This document shows, in pieces, positions 33,972-42,148 of a stretch of 64,000 bases of DNA. This DNA comes from Lacrimispora sphenoides JCM 1415 (GTDB taxonomy: Bacteria; Bacillota; Clostridia; Lachnospirales; Lachnospiraceae), in the NCBI RefSeq assembly GCF_900105615.1, contig NZ_LT630003.1, forward strand, positions 1,178,001 to 1,242,000. The letters are read 5' to 3'. The notes beneath the pieces are model-generated. The model ran no database searches, was not told where the DNA came from, and saw nothing but the letters and a program-made list of their open reading frames with translations. Made by a program: the position numbers and the translations under genes. How positions within the stretch are numbered: position 1 is the first letter of the stretch; every line of letters starts with the position of its first letter.

Positions 33972-35522
33972 ATGAAACTGATCAGGAGAATGCTGAGGAT
34001 TATTTTTGGCCGGACTACATTTGCGGTCATTTCTCTTATCATACAAGTGGCTATTCTTTTTGCGGCATACCGCTTTTTAAGCCGTTACCTCGCCTATTTC
34101 TATGGTGGTTCTGCTCTGCTGGGTGCATTTGTTATCATATATATTCTGAACAAAGAGGAAAATCCCAGCTTTAAGCTGGCCTGGATGATCCCAATCGCGG
34201 CTGTTCCTGTGTTTGGAACATTCTTTTATCTGTTTGTGGAGCTGCAGATTGTGGGAAAACTGGCAAATAAACGGCTGCGGGTCAACATGGAAGATACGGA
34301 AACCTATCTGACCCAGAGCCCAAGGGTCATGGAGGATTTGTCCAGAATCAGCAGGCGAAATGCCAATCTGGCTTACTATATCAAACATTCAGGCCATTAC
34401 CCGGCATATAAAAATACGAATGTACAGTATTTTCCGCTGGGTGAGACCATGTTTGAAGAGATGAAGAAGGAACTGGAGGGTGCAAAGCGGTTTATTTTTA
34501 TGGAATTTTTTATTGTAGAACGCGGAGAAATGTGGGAAGCCATATTGGAAATTCTGGAGAGAAAGGCAAAAGAGGGGGTGGAAGTCCGGTTCATGTATGA
34601 TGGCATGTGTTCCCTGACCCTGCTTCCATTTAGCTATCCAAAGGAATTACAGGCAAGGGGAATTAATGCAAAGATGTTTTCTCCCATTAAGCCTGCGTTC
34701 ACCACTTACCAGAACAACCGGGACCATAGAAAGATCCTGGTGGTGGACGGCCTTACCGCTTTTACCGGAGGAGTAAACCTGGCAGATGAATATATTAACC
34801 GGCGTGTGCGTTTTGGCCATTGGAAGGATACTGGAATCATGCTGAAGGGGGATGCCGTTACCAGCTTTACCATGATGTTTCTGCAGATGTGGAACATTTC
34901 TGAAAAGGGGCCTGAGGACTATGGGAAATATTTAAGAGATCCGGAATATTTTTATCCCTTGGAGCTTAGCATGGATGGATTTGTGATTCCTTACGGGGAC
35001 AGCCCTTTGGACCAGGAATCGGTTGGGGAACAAGTTTATTTGGACATCATAAACTCTGCCAGACATTATGTCCACATTATGACGCCATATCTGATTCTGG
35101 ATTATGAAATGATCCAGGCTCTTACGTTTGCCGCCAAGCGGGGCGTGGAGGTCGTTATCGTTATGCCGGGGATACCGGATAAGAAATACGCGTTCCTGCT
35201 TGCAAGGTCTCACTATAGGGAACTGATAAGGGCCGGGGTCCAGATTTACGAGTATATGCCAGGCTTTGTCCATGCAAAGGTATATGCAAGCGATGACATC
35301 AAGGCAGTAGTCGGAACTATTAATATGGATTTCAGAAGCCTTTATCTTCACTTTGAATGTGCAGTCTACCTGTATCGGAATGAAGTTATTCGGGATATAC
35401 AGAGAGATTTTCATGACACTCTGGCCCAATGCCGCAGAATTACCATGGAAGATTGCAGGAATTATCCCTGGTATGAAATTTTGGCAGGACGGGCGCTCAG
35501 ACTGTTTGCACCGCTTATGTAG
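33972..35522 (+). CDS. cls: Cardiolipin synthase
   Basis: Joins two phosphatidylglycerol molecules to make cardiolipin at the membrane. The 516-residue protein has two N-terminal membrane segments (residues 13-70), then two phospholipase-D motifs: HRKILVVD with His252, Lys254 and Asp259, and HAKVYASD with His434, Lys436 and Asp441. Both are intact. The ATG at 33972 is eight bases after AGGAGGT; the upstream in-frame GTG at 33963 lies inside that site. It is monocistronic, with promoter and a perfect terminator. Confidence 0.95.
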   Translation: MKLIRRMLRIIFGRTTFAVISLIIQVAILFAAYRFLSRYLAYFYGGSALLGAFVIIYILNKEENPSFKLAWMIPIAAVPVFGTFFYLFVELQIVGKLANKRLRVNMEDTETYLTQSPRVMEDLSRISRRNANLAYYIKHSGHYPAYKNTNVQYFPLGETMFEEMKKELEGAKRFIFMEFFIVERGEMWEAILEILERKAKEGVEVRFMYDGMCSLTLLPFSYPKELQARGINAKMFSPIKPAFTTYQNNRDHRKILVVDGLTAFTGGVNLADEYINRRVRFGHWKDTGIMLKGDAVTSFTMMFLQMWNISEKGPEDYGKYLRDPEYFYPLELSMDGFVIPYGDSPLDQESVGEQVYLDIINSARHYVHIMTPYLILDYEMIQALTFAAKRGVEVVIVMPGIPDKKYAFLLARSHYRELIRAGVQIYEYMPGFVHAKVYASDDIKAVVGTINMDFRSLYLHFECAVYLYRNEVIRDIQRDFHDTLAQCRRITMEDCRNYPWYEILAGRALRLFAPLM

Positions 35523-35551
35523 AACAACAGGAAATATACTGCAGTTTATGT

Positions 35552-35590
35552 AAAAACGCGTCGGAAGTATAAACTTCCGACGCGTTTTTA
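35552..35590. terminator. Perfect bidirectional terminator after cls
   Basis: AAAAACGCGTCGGAAGT (35552-35568) and ACTTCCGACGCGTTTTT (35573-35589) are exact complements. It also ends the convergent collagen-like gene. Confidence 0.92.
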
Positions 35591-35626
35591 AAATCATAGA
35601 TTTTTAAAAATACTTTGCATCAGTAA

Positions 35627-37756
35627 TTATTGGGAAACCTGGAAAATGGTCATGTGTGCCTGAACTGGGGTCGCACCGTAAGAAACGGTCTGCCCTGTTG
35701 TGTTAACGAGTGCAATGGTAGATGGGATTGCGCCTACAGTAATCAGGGTGATTCCGCTTAACTGGCCTGTTACGATTGGCGAGCATGATGCTATACCGCT
35801 GCTTCCATTGATCTCTAAAGAAAATTCCACAAAAGTAGCTGGGCCTGCGCCATTAGTAGTTACCCACCATGATACATAGTAATTTTGCTCTGCATTAAGT
35901 GTTGCAACGCCTGTTGTTGTATTATAAGAAATATTAAGGCTCTGGTTGTTTAAAATGGTATTGAAAATTACACGGTTTCCATTTGCTACTGAGGTACCTC
36001 CAGTGAGCTGCAGGTCAAATCCACGTAATTGCGTAAATGGTCCTGCAGGTCCAGTAGGTCCGGTAGGTCCAGTTGGCCCCTGAAGTCCTTGAGGTCCCTG
36101 AGGTCCTTGCGGTCCCTGAGGTCCTTGTATTCCTTGCGGTCCCTGAGGTCCTTCTGGTCCTTCTGGTCCTTCCGGTCCTTCCGGTCCTTCTGGTCCTTCC
36201 GGTCCTTGCAGTCCTTGTGGTCCCTGAAGTCCTTGTGGTCCCTGAGGTCCTTCTGGTCCTTCCGGTCCTTCTGGTCCTTCTGGTCCTTGCAGTCCTTGTG
36301 GTCCCTGAAGTCCTTGTGGTCCCTGAGGTCCTTCTGGTCCTTCCGGTCCTTGCGGTCCTTCCGGTCCTTGCAGTCCCTGTGGTCCCTGAGGTCCTTGCGG
36401 TCCTTCCGGTCCTTGCAGTCCCTGTGGCCCCTGAGCACCAGTAGCACCGGTTGGTCCAGTCGGTCCAGTTGGTCCCTGAGCGCCAGTAGCGCCGGTTGGT
36501 CCGGTTGGTCCAGTCGGTCCCTGAGCGCCTCTAGGTCCAGTCGGTCCAGTTGGTCCCTGAGCGCCGGTAGCGCCGGTCGGTCCGGTTGGTCCAGTTGGTC
36601 CCTGAGCGCCAGTAGCGCCGGTCGGTCCGGTTGGTCCAGTTGGTCCCTGAGCACCGGTAGCGCCGGTCGGTCCGGTTGGTCCAGTTGGTCCCTGAGCGCC
36701 AGTAGCGCCGGTCGGTCCGGTTGGTCCAGTCGGTCCCTGAGCGCCAGTAGCGCCAGTCGGTCCGGTTGGTCCCTGAGCACCGGTAGCACCAGTCGGTCCA
36801 GTTGGCCCCTGAAGCCCTCTAGGTCCAGTCGGTCCAGTTGGCCCAGTTGGTCCCTGAGCACCGGTAGCGCCAGTCGGTCCAGTTGGCCCCTGAAGCCCTC
36901 TAGGTCCAGTCGGTCCAGTTGGCCCAGTTGGTCCCTGAGCGCCAGTAGCGCCGGTCGGTCCAGTTGGTCCCTGAGCGCCAGTAGCGCCAGTCGGTCCAGT
37001 TGGCCCCTGAGCACCAGTAGCGCCGGTCGGACCAGTCGGTCCGGTTGGTCCCTGGGCACCAGTAGCACCGGTCGGTCCAGTCGGTCCCTGAGCACCGGTA
37101 GCGCCGGTCGGTCCAGTCGGCCCAGTTGGTCCCTGAGCGCCAGTAGCGCCGGTCGGACCAGTTGGGCCCTGAGCACCGGTAGCGCCGGTCGGCCCAGTTG
37201 GTCCCTGGGCACCAGTAGCGCCGGTCGGACCAGTTGGTCCCTGGGCACCAGTAGCACCGGTCGGTCCGGTTGGTCCAGTTGGCCCCTGAGCGCCAGTAGC
37301 ACCGGTTGGTCCGGTTGGTCCCTGAGCGCCGGTAGCGCCAGTTGGTCCGGTTGGTCCGGTTGCGCCGGTCGGTCCAGTTGGTCCTTGTATTCCCTGGGGT
37401 CCCTGCGGCCCTATTGGTCCCTGTGGTCCGGCAGGTCCCTGCGGCCCTTGAGGTCCTTGCGGTCCAGTCGGTCCAGTCGGTCCCTGGAGGCCTCTAGGTC
37501 CGGTCGGCCCAGTCGGTCCCTGAGGCCCAGTCGGCCCAGTCGGTCCCGTGAAGCCCCTAGGTCCAGTTGGCCCGGTCGGTCCCTGAGGGCCTCTAGGTCC
37601 AGTCGGTCCGGTCGGTCCCTGAGGGCCTCTAGGTCCAGTCGGTCCGGTTGGTCCCTGAGGGCCTCTAGGGCCTGTTGGTCCTGGACAGCCTCGGGGGCCT
37701 GGGCAACAGCATTCATCACAGCAGCGTCTATCATCCCAATTTCTGCAATTATTCAT
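35627..37756 (-). CDS. Collagen-like protein with BclA-like C-terminal domain
   Basis: A 709-residue protein made of a short Cys-rich N terminus ([20 protein letters not shown]), about 550 residues of uninterrupted Gly-X-Y triplets, and a 134-residue globular beta-rich end starting near [11 protein letters not shown]. The layout is that of Bacillus BclA exosporium filaments, whose end domain forms trimers. Early triplets are GPR and GPQ, the middle is [12 protein letters not shown], and the last part is GPE/GPQ/GLQ-rich. There is no signal peptide, in keeping with spore-surface assembly from the mother cell. GGAGGGA precedes the ATG on the minus strand. Spore-surface location is inference. 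Confidence 0.9.
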   Translation of the reverse strand: MNNCRNWDDRRCCDECCCPGPRGCPGPTGPRGPQGPTGPTGPRGPQGPTGPTGPRGPQGPTGPTGPRGFTGPTGPTGPQGPTGPTGPRGLQGPTGPTGPQGPQGPQGPAGPQGPIGPQGPQGIQGPTGPTGATGPTGPTGATGAQGPTGPTGATGAQGPTGPTGPTGATGAQGPTGPTGATGAQGPTGPTGATGAQGPTGPTGATGAQGPTGPTGPTGATGAQGPTGPTGATGAQGPTGPTGPTGATGAQGPTGPTGATGAQGPTGPTGATGAQGPTGPTGPTGPRGLQGPTGPTGATGAQGPTGPTGPTGPRGLQGPTGPTGATGAQGPTGPTGATGAQGPTGPTGPTGATGAQGPTGPTGPTGATGAQGPTGPTGPTGATGAQGPTGPTGPTGATGAQGPTGPTGPRGAQGPTGPTGPTGATGAQGPTGPTGPTGATGAQGPQGLQGPEGPQGPQGPQGLQGPEGPQGPEGPEGPQGPQGLQGPQGLQGPEGPEGPEGPEGPQGPQGLQGPQGLQGPEGPEGPEGPEGPEGPEGPQGPQGIQGPQGPQGPQGPQGLQGPTGPTGPTGPAGPFTQLRGFDLQLTGGTSVANGNRVIFNTILNNQSLNISYNTTTGVATLNAEQNYYVSWWVTTNGAGPATFVEFSLEINGSSGIASCSPIVTGQLSGITLITVGAIPSTIALVNTTGQTVSYGATPVQAHMTIFQVSQ
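36040..37690 (-). repeat. Collagen-type tandem repeat coding region
   Basis: Tandem 9-base triplet units are built into higher-order 36-base (12-residue [12 protein letters not shown]) and 45-base (15-residue) units in the centre, and Glu/Gln-rich triplet blocks ([10 protein letters not shown]) at 36080-36430. The near-identical units make this region prone to length change and to assembly error. Confidence 0.9.
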
Positions 37757-38158
37757 TATAACTCCCTCCTGTTAAGGTGTGATATTGTGATTTTCTGCTT
37801 ATAAGCGTTCTATACAAGATAAAAATCAGAATATAAAGGACTTTCGTTCTCCTTTATACCTTATGATATGTATTAAATGACAAGTTTGTTAGGAAATGGT
37901 TGAACTTAATAATAGCGTCAAAATCACTGCGAATTGGAAAGGAAATATTCCGGATGATTGTAGGTGGATTACTGGATTTATAGATAGCGCGAGCGTCAAA
38001 GCCAAGGCTTGCCCCATAGGCTTATAGAATTTGTCACAATATAAAATACTCCTTTTCGATAAGCGCAAAACTTATCAAAAAGGAGTGTCTATCATAAACG
38101 AACAAGCCGTTTTATTCTTATGGTATAAGGTCAAAAGAACTTTCATAATAGATACCGA
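37757..38158. other. Intergenic region between collagen-like and two-TM genes
   Basis: About 400 bases. A hairpin at 38048-38086 is described separately. A minus-strand frame is open from 38021 down to TAA 37854-37856 but has no ATG, GTG or ribosome site. The rest is AT-rich and should include the promoter of the collagen-like gene, which I cannot place with confidence. Confidence 0.4.
38048..38090. terminator. Hairpin terminator downstream of the two-TM gene
   Basis: ACTCCTTTTCGATAAG (38048-38063) pairs, with one mismatch, with CTTATCAAAAAGGAGT (38071-38086). It lies about 70 bases beyond the stop of the minus-strand gene at 38159. Confidence 0.65.
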
Positions 38159-38899
38159 TCAATAGATATTAGCTTTTATTTCATCAATCAGAGCATTTAG
38201 CCCCAATTCATTGCAATCGTTAATAAGTCCCATAGTAATAAAATTGCCGAAGAATTTTTTTGCCTCAGTTTTATCATTCATATTTAATGATTGGATTGTT
38301 TTTTCAATCAAACTCAAAATTTCATTATTAATTTCACTATTTTTAGTATAGTGCATAGATAACTTTTGCAGTTCCTTGATGACTGGTTCGTTCAGACCGC
38401 CTGCCATAAGGTTCATCGTTTGTGTACCGGAAGAAGATTCCTTTTCTTTGTCGGAATTATCTATGATCTTTCCATCCCCAAGAAAGCTGATTTGAAGGCT
38501 TGAGTTCGTATACCTTTTTGAAATAAGATCGCTGATCAGGTCGTAGGCCTGACGGGTAAATTCCTCATTATTACAAACAAAAGAGTAAATTTTACCGGAG
38601 CTGATTTCAAAATTGATACCTAAGGAACTTTCCTGCTTCCGATTCCAGTAAAACCAGGCGGCGGGGTAAAGGATCAGAGCCAGCAGTATACCGATGATGC
38701 TTGCAGGGCTGGTACCAGACAAAGCTATGAGTAATAAGATGAGAACAAAATGGAATGGAAAAGTTTTATCCGAGCAGCAGTTTCCCAACCATATATGAGA
38801 AATATTTGCGGTTTTGATCATATGATTTTCCCATCTAATCGTATTTTCTTCAATAGTTATGGTAGAGTCTGTAAATCTTATATTTGTTTGATTTGTCAT
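38159..38899 (-). CDS. Two-TM protein of unknown function (DUF6232-like)
   Basis: A 246-residue protein. The first 50 residues are beta-rich (TIEENTIRWENHMIKTANISHIW), followed by two membrane segments (residues 48-85) and then a beta strand pair and a helical C-terminal half of about 110 residues. The N-terminal arrangement is like DUF6232 or PH-like membrane proteins. The start at 38899 has GAGGGGA about seven bases before it and follows the DUF4489-like gene by 11 bases, so they share an operon. Its role is unknown. Confidence 0.7.
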   Translation of the reverse strand: MTNQTNIRFTDSTITIEENTIRWENHMIKTANISHIWLGNCCSDKTFPFHFVLILLLIALSGTSPASIIGILLALILYPAAWFYWNRKQESSLGINFEISSGKIYSFVCNNEEFTRQAYDLISDLISKRYTNSSLQISFLGDGKIIDNSDKEKESSSGTQTMNLMAGGLNEPVIKELQKLSMHYTKNSEINNEILSLIEKTIQSLNMNDKTEAKKFFGNFITMGLINDCNELGLNALIDEIKANIY

Positions 38900-38910
38900 G
38901 AAATTCCCCT

Positions 38911-39510
38911 CTATACAATTCCACTATTATTTTCAATGATAGATGCTATAAGAACTGGATTTGTAATCATAATGGTGCCAATGGTATCAAAGCCCATAAT
39001 TTCCACATAAACGCTGTAATTGCAGCATCTGCACCCCATGGAGTCAAGATCATAGGCTATGAAAGAAAAAGTATTTGTTTCCCTGCTATTCTCATTTCTG
39101 CTGTAAACCAGGCTGGAACTGACAGGAGTCGGAGCCGCCTGATTGCTATCTTGCTTAAACAATTGAAACCTTAGATGCATGCGGGCGCTGGAGGTAAGTA
39201 TATTGCAGGAAAAATTTAAATGAATTACAAAATTCCTGTAGCTGCTGGTATTTATATTAAGTGAAGCTACGTTATATGTAGCGTTTTTTTCTGTATGTTC
39301 AGGTAAAATGATTCCTCCCTTAGCGGAACTCTTTATTAAAACCTGGTCTTCGGGGGGTAAATCACAAGAACTCATCTGATTATTTTGTATATACTGGCTT
39401 TGGTTAGGTTTTTTGGGCTGGATTGGCTGGGGAAACTGCGGATTCCTATTGGCTGTACTGCGATATGAAAAATTAGGACGGCATGACATACTGAATAAGC
39501 GGTTATACAT
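38911..39510 (-). CDS. DUF4489-like protein (paralogue 1)
   Basis: A 199-residue protein. The first 60 residues are Asn/Gln/Pro-rich and disordered. The rest aligns by eye with the protein at 39649-40182: KSSAKGGIILPEHTEKNATYN here against KCGSQGGVTLPVATVAGAAFT there, then a beta-rich core and a paired Cys motif (CRCCNYSVYVE against CCTYSVVAT). This matches the clostridial DUF4489 family, which has no assigned function and often occurs with spore- or surface-associated genes. AAGGAG lies about 11 bases before the ATG, directly next to a pair of competing hairpins. Confidence 0.75.
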   Translation of the reverse strand: MYNRLFSMSCRPNFSYRSTANRNPQFPQPIQPKKPNQSQYIQNNQMSSCDLPPEDQVLIKSSAKGGIILPEHTEKNATYNVASLNINTSSYRNFVIHLNFSCNILTSSARMHLRFQLFKQDSNQAAPTPVSSSLVYSRNENSRETNTFSFIAYDLDSMGCRCCNYSVYVEIMGFDTIGTIMITNPVLIASIIENNSGIV

Positions 39511-39531
39511 AATGGGCCCGGCTCCTTATTT

Positions 39532-39585
39532 GAATGCTCATAGATAGAGCATTCAGCCGGGTTTGGCCAAATACTCTATCTATGA
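39532..39585 (-). promoter_or_regulatory. Two mutually exclusive hairpins in the DUF4489 operon spacer
   Basis: Hairpin A uses TCATAGATAGAG (39538-39549) and CTCTATCTATGA (39574-39585), 12 perfect pairs. Hairpin B uses GAATGCTC (39532-39539) and GAGCATTC (39547-39554), 8 perfect pairs, and shares bases with A. They sit just before the AAGGAG site of the downstream gene, so they may act as attenuator or processing elements. Confidence 0.55.
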
Positions 39586-39648
39586 TAGAAAGTTATTTTA
39601 TGCAGCTATTGGACATACAGCCCTTGTACCCATCATTTGAACCCGGAA

Positions 39649-40182
39649 TTAGAAGCAGTCGTTATCTACGATAATTGCAGCAAGGGTTGCATTGTGAATT
39701 GCAGTAACACCAACCGTAGCAACGCCGGCAACTGTAGCAACAACGCTGTAAGTGCAGCAGTCATCGTCGCACATATCACAGTCACAAACGAAGAAGGAGA
39801 AGGAGTCGCTTTCAGTAACAGCAACAAGCCGTGAGAAAGTCCAGATAGGTCCTACGGGAATAGGAGTCAGCACACCTCTGCACTGTTTGAATACCTGGAA
39901 ATTCAGAGTTAAAACAGCAGCTGTCGTTACGATATTACTTGCAAATTCAAATTTAATGCAAGGGTTCTTTAAACCTTTTGTATCTACGTTTACCGTAGCC
40001 AAAGTAAATGCTGCGCCTGCTACTGTTGCTACTGGCAGGGTTACGCCTCCCTGGCTACCGCATTTTAAAATTGTCCTGTTTGGCTTTAAGTGCTTTCTTG
40101 ACCGTTCACATGTTAAATTACATGTGCAGTCTTCACATTCATCACAATCGCATTCACATATTCTCATATCAAGATCATTCAT
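39649..40182 (-). CDS. DUF4489-like protein (paralogue 2), Cys-rich N terminus
   Basis: A 177-residue protein. The first 30 residues carry eight Cys among acidic residues (CECDCDECEDCTCNLTC), then a DUF4489-like beta-rich domain with NFQVFKQCRG and CDCDMCDDDCCTYSV. Compared with paralogue 1 the N terminus is Cys-rich rather than Asn/Gln-rich. GGAGGT precedes the ATG. The many Cys suggest disulfide cross-linking or metal binding in a surface layer. It is the first gene of a minus-strand cluster with the other paralogue and the two-TM protein. Confidence 0.78.
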   Translation of the reverse strand: MNDLDMRICECDCDECEDCTCNLTCERSRKHLKPNRTILKCGSQGGVTLPVATVAGAAFTLATVNVDTKGLKNPCIKFEFASNIVTTAAVLTLNFQVFKQCRGVLTPIPVGPIWTFSRLVAVTESDSFSFFVCDCDMCDDDCCTYSVVATVAGVATVGVTAIHNATLAAIIVDNDCF

Positions 40183-40223
40183 GATGTGACCTCCATTTTG
40201 CTTAATAATTAGGAATGTTTCGT

Positions 40224-40240
40224 TATACCATCATGGTATA
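40224..40240. promoter_or_regulatory. Perfect palindrome upstream of the DUF4489-like cluster
   Basis: TATACCAT-C-ATGGTATA lies about 40 bases before the start of the first DUF4489-like gene. Its position and symmetry suggest a protein-binding site or, read on the minus strand, overlap with a promoter. Confidence 0.45.
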
Positions 40241-40328
40241 CTACATTATATTATAAAGAAGAAAATATGCTACAACTCAATAGACAATATCTCTTACGAT
40301 GTCATAATTTGGCCACTATTTTCTGCAA

Positions 40329-42134
40329 CTAGCGGATCTTTAAGGTCAAATCCTTATGATCCATAGTAACCAGTAACCGGTAAACATCATGTTTCCATGA
40401 AGTTTTTAAACGTTCATCCGTTATTGGTATCACTTCTTTTTGTATCCTTAATGCACCTTCGATAATAAGGCTGCCCAAATCACCGATCTGTACGGTATTT
40501 TCACTTATCACTGGTTCCTCGTAGAACATAAGGGACAGAACAGGATATGGGATATCTCCTTCGTAATGATCGGATATAGTGATTTCTTTTCCCTTTTCCA
40601 GTACAGCGTTTCTGGTGTAGGATTTAATCCGTTCATCCGGGTAGGCAGCTTCTAAATCCATGGAAATATGGCAGACAGAGGTTCCTAATTGATGGGTCAC
40701 ATGTTTTGCCCGGTAATCAGATCCATCCCTTTGCATGATCTGGGTCCCGCCGTCAAAAAAGGTAGGCAGATTGTGATACCGGGACTGCATGGTCCAAATG
40801 TCATACCGGTCTTTTGAAAAGGTTTTTTTCGTATAGGTCTCTACCCCAACGTCTATAAACATGGGTTTCCCATCCTTGTAAATGGTAAAGCTCCCTGTGT
40901 CGTTGTGATTATGGCTGTCGTCATTATCCCCGGCTTTTACGGCCAGATAAAGATGCTCATCTCTGGCGATGAAAAGCCCAACGCTTTCATACCAGAAATC
41001 CCGGTGGGCAATGGGAGATTTGGCAAAGGAAGTCATTTCCTTATGGGTAAATACAGTCTGTAAACGGTAAAACAGGTTATGCTCCTCAACCGTTAAGGGA
41101 TCTTCACTGCTTTGGTAATCCTCTGCGGCAAAAGACATAAGCTCCTCATTTTTCGTCCGCTTGCCAAAGAGGTATTCCCTGGCTCCGCATCGTCCGGCAA
41201 TGGGAGAGCAGTCGGCGAAATTCACGTAATAAACATCATGAATGTGAGCGGTCAGTATGTAGGAGGCAATGTTCCTGATTTTTTCGACTTCGTACGCAGG
41301 ATTAAAGGCATTATCTGAAATTCCATTTAAAACTTCAAGGCAGTTAAACAGGCATAATCCTGCGTGACGGTAGTATTGGGCGCCTTCATCGCAGCAACCG
41401 TCTTCTCCATATTCATCCAGAAAATAATCAATACTTTTGCATGCCTTTTTAAATATATCCTCTTTTTGGTCTTTTGGCAGCTCTCTTGTGAAGGCGGAGA
41501 GAAGTACGTTCTGGGTACACCAGACTGTCCAGTTATTCATGTGGCTGGCCCCGTCACCCATCCACCAGAAGTGTTCATTAAGGTAAGGAGTGAAAATCCT
41601 CTCCTCAAGGTTTTTATTGATCATCTTTGAGAGGAAGGGAGTGACGGAATCCAGCTCCTGCCTTAAAAGATACTCTGCCACGGCCAGTACGGAGGCGGTT
41701 TCCGCTGCAAACAGATCAATGACAGGGCGGGTAACATCAGGAAGGATAAAGGGTGGTGTGTCGCGGATGTAGGAGTTATGGGCAGGAAGCTGCCATGCGT
41801 TTTCTTCGCAGATCAAAGAAAGCCCGTTGATGATATCATCAAGAAATCGTCCCCTATATTCTGCGCATTCAGCCAGGACCAGAGCATCAAGAGCGGTCCT
41901 TCTTAAGAACAACTTATCCTGAAAACGGCTTCTGTTTCCGTTTCTGGTAAACTCCATGTAATCCACAGCAGTCAGTGAAGGATAATCGAAGTTTAAAAAT
42001 GCTTCTCCGTTTTTAATGAGGCGGCTCATGAGATCCTCAGGCAGAGAATTCCAGGTATCCCGGTCAGAGGCCTGGGGAAAGGGAGAAAAGCAGGACAAAG
42101 GTTTCTTTAACGCATTTGCAAGTTCTGTAATCAT
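40329..42134 (-). CDS. Heparinase II/III family protein (cytoplasmic)
   Basis: A 601-residue protein with an N-terminal (alpha/alpha) toroid (residues 40-360) and a C-terminal beta-sandwich, as in the heparinase II/III family. The segment DNDDSHNHNDTGSFTIYKDGKPMFID matches the conserved HxHxD-type start of the second domain. Members are polysaccharide or oligosaccharide lyases acting on uronic acid-containing glycans. No signal peptide is present, so it should work on imported oligosaccharides. It is the last gene of a minus-strand operon with the YesN and YesM genes, 14 bases after the regulator. AGGAGTG precedes the ATG. Exact substrate is unknown. Confidence 0.9.
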   Translation of the reverse strand: MITELANALKKPLSCFSPFPQASDRDTWNSLPEDLMSRLIKNGEAFLNFDYPSLTAVDYMEFTRNGNRSRFQDKLFLRRTALDALVLAECAEYRGRFLDDIINGLSLICEENAWQLPAHNSYIRDTPPFILPDVTRPVIDLFAAETASVLAVAEYLLRQELDSVTPFLSKMINKNLEERIFTPYLNEHFWWMGDGASHMNNWTVWCTQNVLLSAFTRELPKDQKEDIFKKACKSIDYFLDEYGEDGCCDEGAQYYRHAGLCLFNCLEVLNGISDNAFNPAYEVEKIRNIASYILTAHIHDVYYVNFADCSPIAGRCGAREYLFGKRTKNEELMSFAAEDYQSSEDPLTVEEHNLFYRLQTVFTHKEMTSFAKSPIAHRDFWYESVGLFIARDEHLYLAVKAGDNDDSHNHNDTGSFTIYKDGKPMFIDVGVETYTKKTFSKDRYDIWTMQSRYHNLPTFFDGGTQIMQRDGSDYRAKHVTHQLGTSVCHISMDLEAAYPDERIKSYTRNAVLEKGKEITISDHYEGDIPYPVLSLMFYEEPVISENTVQIGDLGSLIIEGALRIQKEVIPITDERLKTSWKHDVYRLLVTMDHKDLTLKIR

Positions 42135-42148
42135 GGCATGTACACTCC

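Noticed and set aside
36029..37804. Long plus-strand frame (591 codons) opposite the collagen-like gene, and shifted minus-strand frame
   Set aside because: They are low-complexity shadows of the triplet repeat (Ser/Arg/Trp- or Arg/Asp/Leu-rich) without ribosome sites.
37854..38021. Open minus-strand frame of about 55 codons in the spacer after the collagen-like gene
   Set aside because: No ATG, GTG or ribosome site; probably chance or an old remnant.
38048..38158. Short plus-strand frame starting with GTG in the hairpin near 38085
   Set aside because: About 26 codons and overlaps a terminator-like stem; not a credible gene.
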